Part shown: positions 55,101 to 63,990 of the stretch, piece by piece
Layout: the number at the start of each line of letters is the position of its first letter
Numbering within the stretch: position 1 is the first letter of the stretch
Source: Pseudomonas sp. CROZ-RG-20F-R04-15
GTDB taxonomy: Bacteria > Pseudomonadota > Gammaproteobacteria > Pseudomonadales > Pseudomonadaceae
Assembly: GCF_022662375.1 (NCBI RefSeq)
Contig: NZ_JAKNQL010000019.1
Coordinates: 43,488-107,487 of the forward strand
Reading direction: 5' to 3'
Length of the DNA: 64,000 bases
The notes under the pieces: model-generated
The model's database searches: none
The model's input: only the letters and a program-made list of their open reading frames with translations
Told to the model about the DNA's origin: nothing
Translations under genes and position numbers: made by a program

Positions 55101-57035
55101 GTGTCGGCCGTTCTCTCACTGTTACAAAGCCGTTTGTTGCGCCCAGTGTTCGTTACCCTTGGTATCGCCCTTTTGGTGCAGGTGCTGGTGGCCGTTGCCC
55201 TGACGCGGAGCACCGTCACGGCGCTGGAAGCTGATCTGGCGGTGCGCCTCGGCGCCGACAGCCAGAAACTCTCGGGCGAACTGGAGCAGGCCGGGCGTGA
55301 AGTCACGTCGAGCCTCGACGCCTTGTCTGCCAGTACCCGTCAGCGCCTGACTGCTGGTTTGTCAGCGCGTTTGAAGGACGAGCAGGCGCAGTTGCGTGCG
55401 ACGCTGGAAAAGGATCTGAAGGATTCGGCCAATGACATGGCGCAATTGTTGGCCTCGGTGGCGCCGCGCGCCATGTGGGACAGCGACGTGCCGACCCTGT
55501 CCGAGTTCGCCCGCCGGGCCCAGCGCAATCCCAATGTGTTGTTCGTGGTCTACGACGACGCCACCGGCCAGCACCTGACTCGCTATCTCAACCGCGAAAA
55601 CCCGATCAACAAGGCCTTGCTGGAAAAAGGCCAAGGCGAGCGTGCGCTGGATAAAGTGCTGGATGCGGCCAAAAACGATCCGTCGGTTTACTACCTCGAA
55701 GCCTCGATCAATCCCAATGGCGTGGAAATCGGCAAAGTGTTGATGGGTGTGTCCACGGCCTCGGTGGAAACCGATCTGGCGGCGCTGGACAAGCGCTTCT
55801 CGGCGTTGATCGCCAGCAGTGATCAGTTGGTCGGCGACAGTCTCAAAGGCGCTGCCGCAGACAGTGCCAAAGCCATGCAGTCGCGCCTGCAATCGGCGCA
55901 GTCCACCGCGACCGAGATGAAATCCAATACCGCCAATACCGTTCAGGAAGCAGCGGCAACCTTGCGCTGGCGCATTGGCCTGGGTCTGGCGCTGGTCGGT
56001 TGCGGTGTGCTGTTGTTGCTGGCGGTAGTGTTGGGCCATCGCGTGGTCAATCGCCTGAAGATGCTCAACGCAGCCATGGATGACCTGGCGGCGGGCGAGG
56101 GCGATCTGACCAAGCGTGTGCAGATCAACAGCAAGGACGAAATCGGCGACATGGCCTCGGCGGTCAATCGCTTTGTGGATAAGTTGCAGCCGATCGTGCG
56201 CGAGGCGGGGGATGTCGCGCAGCGTACCGGCGTAGAAATCGGCGCGATGACCCTGCGCAATGCCGGTGCCGATGCGGCGGCGGGCATGCAGCGTGATGAA
56301 GTGGCGGAAAGCCTGCGCGCGCTGTCGCAAATGGCTGATGAGGCGCAGTCGGAAAGCCATGCGATGCAGGCAGCGTTGAAGCAGGTTGTGGATATTCGCC
56401 AGGCGACTGACGAAAACACTCGCACCTCCGCCAAGGTCGGCAGCCTGATCGAAGCGCTGGCGGGGCAGGTCGATACCGGGGCGAAAGTCATCGAGCGGCT
56501 GGCCCAGCAGAGTGAGCAGATTGAAGTGGTGTTGACGGTGATTCACGGAATTGCCGAGCAGACCAACCTGCTGGCGCTCAACGCTGCCATTGAAGCGGCG
56601 CGCGCGGGCGAGACCGGGCGTGGATTCGCCGTGGTGGCCGACGAAGTACGTGCACTGGCGAGCAAGACACAAAGCTCTACCGGCGACATTCAGGCGCACA
56701 TCGTCGCTCTACAGCAGGGCGCACGTGAGGCTGTCGAGGCGATCGGTCAGGCCGGGCGCCAGGCCAGCGAAGGTTTGCTGGTGTTGCGCGACAGTGCGCG
56801 GTTGCAGCAATCGGTGCAGACGTCGGTCGAGCAAGTGCATGCGGCGATTGGTCTGGCAACGCAGGCAGCGGCGCATCAAGCGCAAGGCGCGCAGGCAGTG
56901 CGTGGGCGGGTCGAGACGATTCATGCCCAGGCCGAGAAAGCGGCGCAGGCGGTGGTGGAAACCACGGCCAGTGGCAAGGTGCTGGACGGATTGGCTGCGC
57001 AGCTCAAGGCGAGTCTGGGGCAGTTCCGGGCTTGA
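55101..57035 (+). CDS. Methyl-accepting chemotaxis protein
   Basis: 644 residues. Transmembrane helix 1 is near 10-35 (VFVTLGIALLVQVLVAVAL). A large periplasmic sensor region follows (about 36-290), whose PNVLFVVYDDATGQHLTRYL and EIGKVLMGVS segments suggest a Cache/PAS-like fold. Transmembrane helix 2 is near 295-318 (IGLGLALVGCGVLLLLAVVLG), then a HAMP domain and a signalling coiled coil with the conserved hairpin tip IAEQTNLLALNAAIEAARAG and GRGFAVVADEVRALA. GTG at 55101 (MSAVLSLLQSRLL) follows AGAGGT. The ligand is unknown. There is no sigma-28-type promoter just upstream. Confidence 0.88.
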   Translation: MSAVLSLLQSRLLRPVFVTLGIALLVQVLVAVALTRSTVTALEADLAVRLGADSQKLSGELEQAGREVTSSLDALSASTRQRLTAGLSARLKDEQAQLRATLEKDLKDSANDMAQLLASVAPRAMWDSDVPTLSEFARRAQRNPNVLFVVYDDATGQHLTRYLNRENPINKALLEKGQGERALDKVLDAAKNDPSVYYLEASINPNGVEIGKVLMGVSTASVETDLAALDKRFSALIASSDQLVGDSLKGAAADSAKAMQSRLQSAQSTATEMKSNTANTVQEAAATLRWRIGLGLALVGCGVLLLLAVVLGHRVVNRLKMLNAAMDDLAAGEGDLTKRVQINSKDEIGDMASAVNRFVDKLQPIVREAGDVAQRTGVEIGAMTLRNAGADAAAGMQRDEVAESLRALSQMADEAQSESHAMQAALKQVVDIRQATDENTRTSAKVGSLIEALAGQVDTGAKVIERLAQQSEQIEVVLTVIHGIAEQTNLLALNAAIEAARAGETGRGFAVVADEVRALASKTQSSTGDIQAHIVALQQGAREAVEAIGQAGRQASEGLLVLRDSARLQQSVQTSVEQVHAAIGLATQAAAHQAQGAQAVRGRVETIHAQAEKAAQAVVETTASGKVLDGLAAQLKASLGQFRA

Positions 57036-57053
57036 TGTTGTCTGATCAGGCCT

Positions 57054-57145
57054 CTTCGCGAGCAGGCTCGCTCCCACAGGTTGGAGGTGTACACAGATTT
57101 TGTGTTCGCCAACAATCATTGTAGGAGCGAGCCTGCTCGCGAAAG
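57054..57145. repeat. Inverted REP pair
   Basis: CTTCGCGAGCAGGCTCGCTCCCAC beginning at 57054 and its reverse complement near 57124-57145 flank a ~50 bp spacer, the same REP as at 18269-18335. It lies between the convergent chemoreceptor and permease genes, the usual 3'-end location. Confidence 0.9.
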
Positions 57146-57150
57146 CGGTA

Positions 57151-58716
57151 TCAGCGGCTCAGATACATCCGCGTCGTCAACAGATACACGGGCAACCCGG
57201 AAACCAGAATCAACAACGCCGCATAAGGTGCCGCCGCCGCAAACTCGACATTCGCCGTATGCGCCCACACCTCGGTCGCAAGCGTATTAAGCCCGGTCGG
57301 ACTCAGCAGTAACGTAGCCGTCAATTCCTTCATCGCATCCAGAAACACCAGCGCAAACGCCGCGCCCAATGCCGGGAAGATGATCGGCAGCGTCACCCGG
57401 CAAAACGCCGTGAACGACGAAGCGCCCAGTGTGCGCGCAGCCTCTTCCAGCTGCGGCGAAGCCTTGTTCAACGCAGTTCGAATCGGCGCCTGCGCCAGCG
57501 GCAAAAACAACAACGCATAAGCGATCAGCAGCAATCCCGAAGTCTGGTACAGCGCCGGCACGTAGTGCAGGGCGAAATACACCAGCGTCAGCGCAATCAC
57601 CAAACCTGGCAGAGCATGAAGCAGATACGGCAGGCGCTCGGCCCAGATCGCCAATTGGCCTTTGTAGCGCACCACCAGCAATCCGACCGGTACCGCGAGC
57701 ACCAGACACAGCGCCGCGCCACCGAGCGACAGCGCCAGCGACGACAACAGTGCCTCAGTGATCGCCGCCACCGGGAATGCCGCCGAGGAACCAACTGCGA
57801 GCCAGTAGGCCAGCATCCCCAGTGGAATCCCGCTGCCAACCACCGCCAGCGTCAGGCAGTACAACTGGCCGACCGCTGCCCATGGTCCGAGTCGAACCTG
57901 TTCAGCCTGCCGCGCTGCACCTTGCCCGGTGCGCACATGGCGGCCCTTGCCGCGTACGCGCAACTCCAGCCACAGCAGCACCAGACACAGCGCCAGCAGC
58001 ACGGCCGAAAGCATCGCTGCGTTGGCGTTGCTGAATTCCAGTTCGAATTGCTGATAGATCGCTGTGGTGAAGGTTTGCAGGCCGATGATCGACAGTGCGC
58101 CGAACTCCACCAGCATATGCAGGGCAATCAGCAGCGAACCGGCCAGTAGTGAAGGCCAGAGCAGCGGCAGAGTGACGCGGAAAAACACGCCCCAGCGATT
58201 CTGCCCGAGGGTGCGGGCCGATTCTTCGAGGGAGGGATCAAGATTGCGCAGTGTCGCGGCCACCGGCAGAAAGATCAGCGGATATTTCGACAGGCTCATC
58301 ACCAGAATCGCCCCGCCAAGTCCTTCGAACTGCGCGCTCAGAGAAACCCAGGTAAAGCTGCTGACAAATGCCGGCACCGCGAACGGCAGGCACAAAATCA
58401 CTCCCCACAGACGGCGCCCCGGCAAATTGCTGCGTTCCAGTAGCCAGGCCAGCGACAGACCGATCACGCCGCAGGTGAGGGTTACGCCAACCATCAATGC
58501 CAAGGTGTTGCGCAGCAGGCCGAACACATACGGACGCCACAACAAGTGCAGCGCTTCGGCCCAACCGGCCTGCCAGGCTTTCAGTCCGACGTAGGCCAGC
58601 GGCAACAGGCTCATCACCACCAAAAGCAATACCGGCAGCACCAGCCAGATCGATGGTCGCTTGCGCTTTGGTACGTAACCCCCGCGCGCGGCGGGGGCGG
58701 ATAACGATGCGGCCAT
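57151..58716 (-). CDS. Iron(III) ABC transporter permease (FbpB/HitB type)
   Basis: 521 residues made of two fused permease halves, about twelve transmembrane segments in all. Each half has the ABC coupling loop: EESARTLGQNRWGVFFRVTL in the first half and EEAARTLGASSFTAFCRVTL in the second (E-A-A---G------F--V-L). Fused permeases of this kind serve ferric-iron uptake with a periplasmic ferric-binding protein. The start overlaps the stop of the binding-protein gene by one base. No ATPase gene is adjacent, so the system must borrow one from elsewhere. Confidence 0.92.
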   Translation of the reverse strand: MAASLSAPAARGGYVPKRKRPSIWLVLPVLLLVVMSLLPLAYVGLKAWQAGWAEALHLLWRPYVFGLLRNTLALMVGVTLTCGVIGLSLAWLLERSNLPGRRLWGVILCLPFAVPAFVSSFTWVSLSAQFEGLGGAILVMSLSKYPLIFLPVAATLRNLDPSLEESARTLGQNRWGVFFRVTLPLLWPSLLAGSLLIALHMLVEFGALSIIGLQTFTTAIYQQFELEFSNANAAMLSAVLLALCLVLLWLELRVRGKGRHVRTGQGAARQAEQVRLGPWAAVGQLYCLTLAVVGSGIPLGMLAYWLAVGSSAAFPVAAITEALLSSLALSLGGAALCLVLAVPVGLLVVRYKGQLAIWAERLPYLLHALPGLVIALTLVYFALHYVPALYQTSGLLLIAYALLFLPLAQAPIRTALNKASPQLEEAARTLGASSFTAFCRVTLPIIFPALGAAFALVFLDAMKELTATLLLSPTGLNTLATEVWAHTANVEFAAAAPYAALLILVSGLPVYLLTTRMYLSR

Positions 58717-59726
58717 CAGTTCAAGCCAACTTCGCGTTCCAGTTCCAGCGCTTCTTCAGCATTGCCCAGATCGGCTGGTGTGACGTTCGGCGCTTCCAGC
58801 TCGCTGAACGGCTTGAGTCCGCGATCCGACTCCATACCTTTGTGCAAAGGATATTCGGCGGTGGTCTGAGTGATCACGCGCTGACCTTCTTCGCTGGCCA
58901 TGTAGGCAAGAAATTGTTGGGCTTCTTTTGGATGCTTGCTGGATTTCAGCACGGCAGCGCTGGACACGGTGATCAAGCCGCCGACGTCGCCGCCGGTGAA
59001 GTAATGCAGTTTCGAATCCAGTTTGCCTTTCTCGCGTTGCAGGGCGAACCAGTAGTAGTTATTCACCAGCACGGTAGCGACTTCGCCGTTTTCCACAGCT
59101 TTGAGGGCGACCATGTTGTTGCTGTAAGTCTTGCCGAAGGCGCGCAGGCCGGTCAGCCATTCCTCAGCGGCATCGCGACCGTGCATCTTGATGATCGCTA
59201 CGGCTTGTTCCTGGAAGGCGCCGCTGGTCGGTACGAAGCCGACCTTGCCCTGCCACTGCGGATCGGAAAACTCCATCACCGATTTTGGCAGGTCTTTTTC
59301 GTCGACCAGTTTCGGGTTGTAGGCGACCACGCGAACCCGCGCTGTCACACCGATCCAGGTGCCGTTACCGGCGACATATTTTTCCGGCAGAACGGCCAGC
59401 GTCGCGTCATCGGTCTTGGCCAGCAGGCCCAGTTCGCCGAGATTGTTCAGCGGTGGCGACTCTTCGGTGTAGATCACGTCGGCGGGAGAGCGGTCGCCTT
59501 CTTCGATGATCTGGCTGGCCAACTGATTGCTGCTGCCCTTGCGCACGTTGACGTGAATGCCGGTCTTGGCTTCGAAGGCTTTGGCGATCGCGTCGCCGAC
59601 TTCCTTGTGCTGGCCGTTGTAGAGAGTCAGGGAAACCGCATCGGCAGCCTGGGTGAGGGGAGTGGCGAGCGCCAGGCCGAGGAGGGTAAAGGTCAAGCCT
59701 CGGCGCAGGGTATTTCGAAACGTCAT
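58716..59726 (-). CDS. Periplasmic ferric-iron-binding protein (FbpA/HitA type)
   Basis: 336-residue type 2 periplasmic binding protein. The signal peptide (LLGLALATPLTQA) is cleaved before ADAVSLTLYNGQH. The Fe-binding family marker SPADVIYTEES near residue 80 and the late NNYYWFAL (paired Tyr typical for Fe3+ coordination) support the substrate. It is the first gene of the two-gene unit with the permease. A Fur-box-like site lies 38 bp upstream, so iron repression is expected. Confidence 0.93.
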   Translation of the reverse strand: MTFRNTLRRGLTFTLLGLALATPLTQAADAVSLTLYNGQHKEVGDAIAKAFEAKTGIHVNVRKGSSNQLASQIIEEGDRSPADVIYTEESPPLNNLGELGLLAKTDDATLAVLPEKYVAGNGTWIGVTARVRVVAYNPKLVDEKDLPKSVMEFSDPQWQGKVGFVPTSGAFQEQAVAIIKMHGRDAAEEWLTGLRAFGKTYSNNMVALKAVENGEVATVLVNNYYWFALQREKGKLDSKLHYFTGGDVGGLITVSSAAVLKSSKHPKEAQQFLAYMASEEGQRVITQTTAEYPLHKGMESDRGLKPFSELEAPNVTPADLGNAEEALELEREVGLN

Positions 59727-59763
59727 TCGCAGGGTTCCTCACTGTCGCATTGCAAAAACTTGC

Positions 59764-59782
59764 AACAATGATAAACGATATT
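59764..59782 (-). promoter_or_regulatory. Candidate Fur box
   Basis: AACAATGATAAACGATATT matches the 19-bp Fur consensus at about 13 positions, including the central AATGATAA. It is 38 bp before the start of the ferric-binding protein gene, where a repressor would cover the promoter. Confidence 0.65.
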
Positions 59783-59863
59783 GTTTCTCAGATGCGCCTT
59801 GCGGTGGGGTTGAGGTTTTGATTGGCGGAAGTGGTGAGGGTTTTCTGGAAGCCAGAAACGCAA

Positions 59864-59883
59864 AAACCCGCTTTCGCGGGTTT
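59864..59883 (-). terminator. Terminator of tRNA-Leu copy 1
   Basis: AAACCCGC-tttc-GCGGGTTT hairpin; on the minus strand it is followed by U's (CAAAAA at 59861-59866 on the plus strand). It is downstream of the tRNA on the minus strand. Confidence 0.85.
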
Positions 59884-59918
59884 CTGTGAAATCCAAGGCC
59901 CTAACCTTGAATTTGAAT

Positions 59919-60005
59919 TGGTGCCCAGAAGAAGACTCGAACTTCCACGACCTTGCGGTCACCAGCACCTGAAGCTGGCGTGTCTACCAATTTCACCATC
60001 TGGGC
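59919..60005 (-). tRNA. tRNA-Leu (CAG anticodon), copy 1
   Basis: An 87-nt gene with encoded CCA. The acceptor stem begins GCCCAGA; the anticodon stem CCAGC/GCTGG encloses loop TTCAGGT with anticodon CAG. A long variable arm (GGTGACCGCAAGGTCGT) identifies a class II tRNA, and the T-loop reads TTCGAGT. It reads CUG, the dominant Leu codon in this genome. Confidence 0.97.
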
Positions 60006-60127
60006 AATCATCGCAAGCGTTGCCGCTGTTGATGTGGCGCACTATACGGAGCGCCTTTTGATCTGTAAACCCCTGATTTAATTTTAATAAATCAGTTTTA
60101 AGAAAACCCGGGCTTAGAATGCAAAAA

Positions 60128-60143
60128 ACCCGCTTTCGCGGGT
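60128..60143 (-). terminator. Terminator of tRNA-Leu copy 2
   Basis: ACCCGC-tttc-GCGGGT hairpin with an adjoining A-run on the plus strand (U-run on the minus strand). It duplicates the copy 1 terminator. Confidence 0.85.
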
Positions 60144-60185
60144 TTTGTATGAGCCTTGAAACTGATCTAGTCTCAAGCTCGAAAT

Positions 60186-60272
60186 TGGTGCCCAGAAGAA
60201 GACTCGAACTTCCACGACCGTAAGGTCACCAGCACCTGAAGCTGGCGTGTCTACCAATTTCACCATCTGGGC
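60186..60272 (-). tRNA. tRNA-Leu (CAG anticodon), copy 2
   Basis: The same 87-nt gene as copy 1 except in the variable-arm loop, where GCAA is replaced by TTAC (read on the minus strand). Copy 2 has its own terminator, so the two are separate transcription units or are processed from one precursor. Confidence 0.97.
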
Positions 60273-60498
60273 AGTATCGGCAACGCTTGTACGTCGTCGA
60301 TGGCGCGCACTATACGGAGCGTCTTTTCAACTGTAAACCCCTGTCAGCAAAAAACATGATTTTTTTTACCAGCGGTGTTCAAAACGGCTTCTCAGTGTCG
60401 ATACAGGGCCTCTGTTGGGCCTTATATAGTCGGAAATTTCCCGTTTCATGGCGCCTATGCCAAACTAACCCGCATATAGACAAGGTGAAAACTCTCTA

Positions 60499-63129
60499 AT
60501 GGCCGATTGGCAGTCCCTCGATCCCGAGGCCGCTCGTGAAGCGGAAAAATATGAAAACCCTATTCCTAGCCGCGAACTGATCCTGGCGCATCTCGCCGAT
60601 CGGGGTTCGCCTGCTGCCCGCGAGCAACTGGTCGAAGAGTTTGGTCTGACCACAGAAGACCAGATCGAAGCCCTGCGCCGCCGTCTGCGCGCCATGGAGC
60701 GCGACGCTCAACTGATCTACACCCGCCGTGGCACGTATGCACCGGTGGATAAACTTGATCTGATCCTCGGCCGCATCAGCGGTCACCGTGACGGTTTCGG
60801 CTTCCTCGTTCCTGACGATGGCAGTGACGACCTGTTCATGAGCCCGGCGCAAATGCGTCTGGTATTCGACGGTGACCGTGCGCTGGCCCGTGTTTCCGGT
60901 CTCGACCGTCGCGGTCGCCGCGAAGGCGTGATCGTTGAAGTGGTCTCGCGTGCTCACGAAACCATCGTCGGTCGCTACTTTGAAGAAGGCGGCATCGGCT
61001 TCGTCGTCGCGGACAACCCGAAGATCCAGCAGGAAGTGCTGGTTACCCCGGGCCGCAACGCCAACGCGCAGATCGGTCAGTTCGTCGAGGTGAAAATCAC
61101 CCACTGGCCGACGCCGCGCTTCCAGCCGCAAGGCGATGTGGTCGAAGTGGTCGGCAACTACATGGCGCCGGGCATGGAAATCGATGTCGCCCTGCGCACT
61201 TACGATATTCCGCACGTCTGGCCTGAAGCCGTGCTGAAAGAAGCCGCCAAGCTCAAGCCGGAAGTCGAAGAAAAAGACAAAGAGAAGCGCGTCGACCTGC
61301 GCCATCTGCCGTTCGTCACCATTGACGGCGAAGATGCTCGCGACTTCGATGACGCGGTTTATTGCGAAGCCAAGCCGGGCAAACTGCGCCTGTTCTCCGG
61401 CGGCTGGAAGTTGTACGTGGCGATTGCCGACGTTTCCAGCTACGTGAAGATCGGTTCGGCACTCGACAACGAAGCGCAAGTGCGCGGCAACTCGGTGTAC
61501 TTCCCCGAGCGCGTCGTGCCGATGCTGCCTGAGCAGCTGTCCAACGGCCTGTGCTCGCTGAACCCACACGTTGATCGTCTGGCCATGGTTTGCGAGATGA
61601 CCATCTCCAAGTCCGGCGAAATGACCGACTACTGCTTCTATGAAGCGGTGATCCATTCCCACGCTCGTCTGACTTACAACAAAGTCAGCGCGATGCTGGA
61701 AACGCCGAAAATCACCGAGGCGCGTCAGCTTCGCGGTGAGTACAACGATGTTCTGCCGCACCTCAAGCAGCTTTATGCGCTGTACAAGGTTCTGCTGGCC
61801 GCCCGTCACGTCCGTGGCGCGATCGATTTCGAAACGCAGGAAACCCGGATCATCTTCGGTACCGAGCGCAAGATCGCCGAAATCCGTCCGACCACCCGCA
61901 ACGACGCGCACAAGCTGATCGAAGAATGCATGCTGGCGGCCAACGTGGCCACCGCCGAATTCCTCAAGAAGCACGAAATTCCTGCGCTGTACCGCGTCCA
62001 CGATGGTCCGCCACCGGAGCGTCTGGAAAAACTTCGTGCCTTCCTCGGCGAGCTCGGTCTGTCCCTGCACAAAGGCAAGGACGGCCCGTCGCCGAAGGAC
62101 TACCAGGCACTGCTGGCGAGCATCAAGGATCGTCCGGATTTCCACCTGATCCAGACCGTAATGCTGCGTTCGCTGAGCCAGGCGGTGTACAGCGCCGACA
62201 ATCAGGGTCACTTCGGCCTGAATTACGAAGCCTATACCCACTTCACTTCGCCGATCCGTCGTTACCCGGACTTGCTCACGCACCGCGCAATCCGCAGCGT
62301 GATCCATTCGAAACAGGACACCCCGCACGTTCGCCGTGCCGGTGCGATGACCATTCCGAAGGCGCGCATCTATCCGTACGACGAGGCGGCGCTGGAGCAA
62401 CTCGGCGAGCAGTGCTCGATGAGCGAGCGCCGTGCCGACGAAGCGACCCGCGACGTGGTGAACTGGCTCAAGTGCGAGTTCATGAAGGATCGCGTGGGCG
62501 AATCGTTCCCGGGCGTGATCACCGCAGTGACCGGTTTTGGCCTGTTCGTCGAACTGACCGATATCTACGTCGAAGGCCTGGTGCACGTCACCGCGCTGCC
62601 GGGCGATTACTACCACTTCGATCCTGTGCATCACCGTCTGGCGGGCGAGCGCACCGGCCGCAGCTTCCGTCTCGGCGATACCGTTGAAGTGCGCGTGATG
62701 CGCGTTGACCTCGACGAACGCAAGATCGACTTCGAGATGGCTGAAAAAACCATCAGCGCGCCGATCGGTCGGAAAAAGCGTGGCGCTGAAACCGCTGCGC
62801 CTGCTGCCAAGGCTTCGGAAGACAAGGCCCCGGCAAAAACCGCCGGCCGTCGTCCTGCCAAAGAGAAAGCTGCCGAAGCCTATCGTCCAAGCGACGCTGT
62901 GGCGAAAAACGCCGAGCTGCGTAAAAGCCGTGAAATGAAGAAGGCTCTGCTTTCCGACGCCAAAAACGGTGGTAAAGCGGCGCCTGGGGGAAAGACCGGG
63001 CGGTCGGCGCCTGAAAAGGCCTCCGGCGGCAAGCCAGCGAAACCGAGCAAACACCGTAAAGGCCCGCCAAAAGCGGGTTCGGCTCCAGCCAAAAGTGGCG
63101 GGGCACGTAAACCGAAGGCGAAGTCATGA
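60499..63129 (+). CDS. rnr: Ribonuclease R
   Basis: RNase R is a 3'-5' exoribonuclease that degrades structured RNA and helps in cold and stationary-phase RNA quality control. 876 residues: an N-terminal helix-turn-helix/cold-shock region (about 20-240), the RNB catalytic domain with DGEDARDFDDAVY near residues 275-287 (metal-binding Asp), an S1 domain near 660-750 (FPGVITAVTGFGLFVELTD), and a Lys/Ala-rich basic tail of about 120 residues. rlmB overlaps the stop by 4 bp. Confidence 0.97.
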   Translation: MADWQSLDPEAAREAEKYENPIPSRELILAHLADRGSPAAREQLVEEFGLTTEDQIEALRRRLRAMERDAQLIYTRRGTYAPVDKLDLILGRISGHRDGFGFLVPDDGSDDLFMSPAQMRLVFDGDRALARVSGLDRRGRREGVIVEVVSRAHETIVGRYFEEGGIGFVVADNPKIQQEVLVTPGRNANAQIGQFVEVKITHWPTPRFQPQGDVVEVVGNYMAPGMEIDVALRTYDIPHVWPEAVLKEAAKLKPEVEEKDKEKRVDLRHLPFVTIDGEDARDFDDAVYCEAKPGKLRLFSGGWKLYVAIADVSSYVKIGSALDNEAQVRGNSVYFPERVVPMLPEQLSNGLCSLNPHVDRLAMVCEMTISKSGEMTDYCFYEAVIHSHARLTYNKVSAMLETPKITEARQLRGEYNDVLPHLKQLYALYKVLLAARHVRGAIDFETQETRIIFGTERKIAEIRPTTRNDAHKLIEECMLAANVATAEFLKKHEIPALYRVHDGPPPERLEKLRAFLGELGLSLHKGKDGPSPKDYQALLASIKDRPDFHLIQTVMLRSLSQAVYSADNQGHFGLNYEAYTHFTSPIRRYPDLLTHRAIRSVIHSKQDTPHVRRAGAMTIPKARIYPYDEAALEQLGEQCSMSERRADEATRDVVNWLKCEFMKDRVGESFPGVITAVTGFGLFVELTDIYVEGLVHVTALPGDYYHFDPVHHRLAGERTGRSFRLGDTVEVRVMRVDLDERKIDFEMAEKTISAPIGRKKRGAETAAPAAKASEDKAPAKTAGRRPAKEKAAEAYRPSDAVAKNAELRKSREMKKALLSDAKNGGKAAPGGKTGRSAPEKASGGKPAKPSKHRKGPPKAGSAPAKSGGARKPKAKS

Positions 63130-63893
63130 GTCAGTTGGAAAAAATCTACGGCGTTCACGCGGTAGAAGCGTTGCTGCGTCACCACCCGAAACGCGTCAAG
63201 CAGATCTGGCTGGCTGAAAGCCGCAACGACCCGCGCGTGCAGACGCTGGTTGAGCTGGCTAACGAAAATCGCGTCCAGGTCGGCCAGGCCGAGCGCCGCG
63301 AAATGGACGCCTGGGTTGAAGGTGTGCACCAGGGCGTGGTCGCGGAAGTCAGTCCGAGTCAGGTCTGGGGCGAAGCAATGCTCGACGAGCTGCTTGATCG
63401 CACTGACGGCGCGCCACTGTTGCTGGTGCTCGACGGCGTGACCGATCCGCACAACCTCGGCGCTTGCCTGCGCTCGGCCGATGCGGCCGGTGCGCTGGCG
63501 GTGATTGTGCCGAAAGACAAGTCGGCAACTTTGACGCCGGTCGTGCGAAAAGTCGCTTGCGGCGCGGCAGAAGTGATTCCATTGGTTGCCGTGACTAACC
63601 TCGCTCGCACCCTGGAAAAACTTCAGCAGCGCGGTCTGTGGATTGTCGGTACTGCCGGCGAAGCTGAAGTCAGTATCTACGACCAGGACCTGACTGGCCC
63701 GACCATCCTGATCATGGGCGCCGAAGGCAAAGGCATGCGTCGCCTGACTCGCGAACACTGCGACTATCTGGTGAAGCTGCCGATGGCTGGTAGCGTCAGC
63801 AGCCTCAACGTCTCGGTTGCGACGGGCGTGTGCCTGTTCGAAGCCCAGCGTCAGCGCGGTGCCAAAGCCAAGGCTGCCGCGAAGAAGTCCTGA
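63126..63893 (+). CDS. rlmB: 23S rRNA (guanosine-2251-2'-O)-methyltransferase RlmB
   Basis: Methylates the ribose of G2251 in the 23S P-loop. 255 residues with an N-terminal SpoU substrate-binding domain and a C-terminal SPOUT knot. Motifs are DPHNLGACLRSADAAGA (about residues 108-124), ILIMGAEGKGMRRLT (about 194-208) and LPMAGSVSSLNVSVATGVC (about 218-236). The ATGA overlap with rnr indicates an rnr-rlmB operon. Confidence 0.97.
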   Translation: MSQLEKIYGVHAVEALLRHHPKRVKQIWLAESRNDPRVQTLVELANENRVQVGQAERREMDAWVEGVHQGVVAEVSPSQVWGEAMLDELLDRTDGAPLLLVLDGVTDPHNLGACLRSADAAGALAVIVPKDKSATLTPVVRKVACGAAEVIPLVAVTNLARTLEKLQQRGLWIVGTAGEAEVSIYDQDLTGPTILIMGAEGKGMRRLTREHCDYLVKLPMAGSVSSLNVSVATGVCLFEAQRQRGAKAKAAAKKS

Positions 63894-63961
63894 GTCGTAC
63901 ACGATTCAAATGTGGGAGATTCTATGTTGCCCAGCAACCCTAAAATCTCAGGCTAATCGGT

Positions 63962-63990
63962 ATTCGCCCTGACTTTTCATCAGGGCGAAT
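63962..63990. terminator. Hairpin downstream of rlmB
   Basis: Perfect 11-bp arms ATTCGCCCTGA / TCAGGGCGAAT with a 7-nt loop, about 70 bp after the rlmB stop. No T-run follows on the plus strand. Confidence 0.65.

Noticed and set aside
60496..63054. 852-residue open frame antisense to rnr
   Set aside because: It mirrors rnr codon positions in GC-rich DNA; the translation is Arg/His/Val/Gly-rich without motifs and has no ribosome-binding site. rnr itself is fully recognisable.
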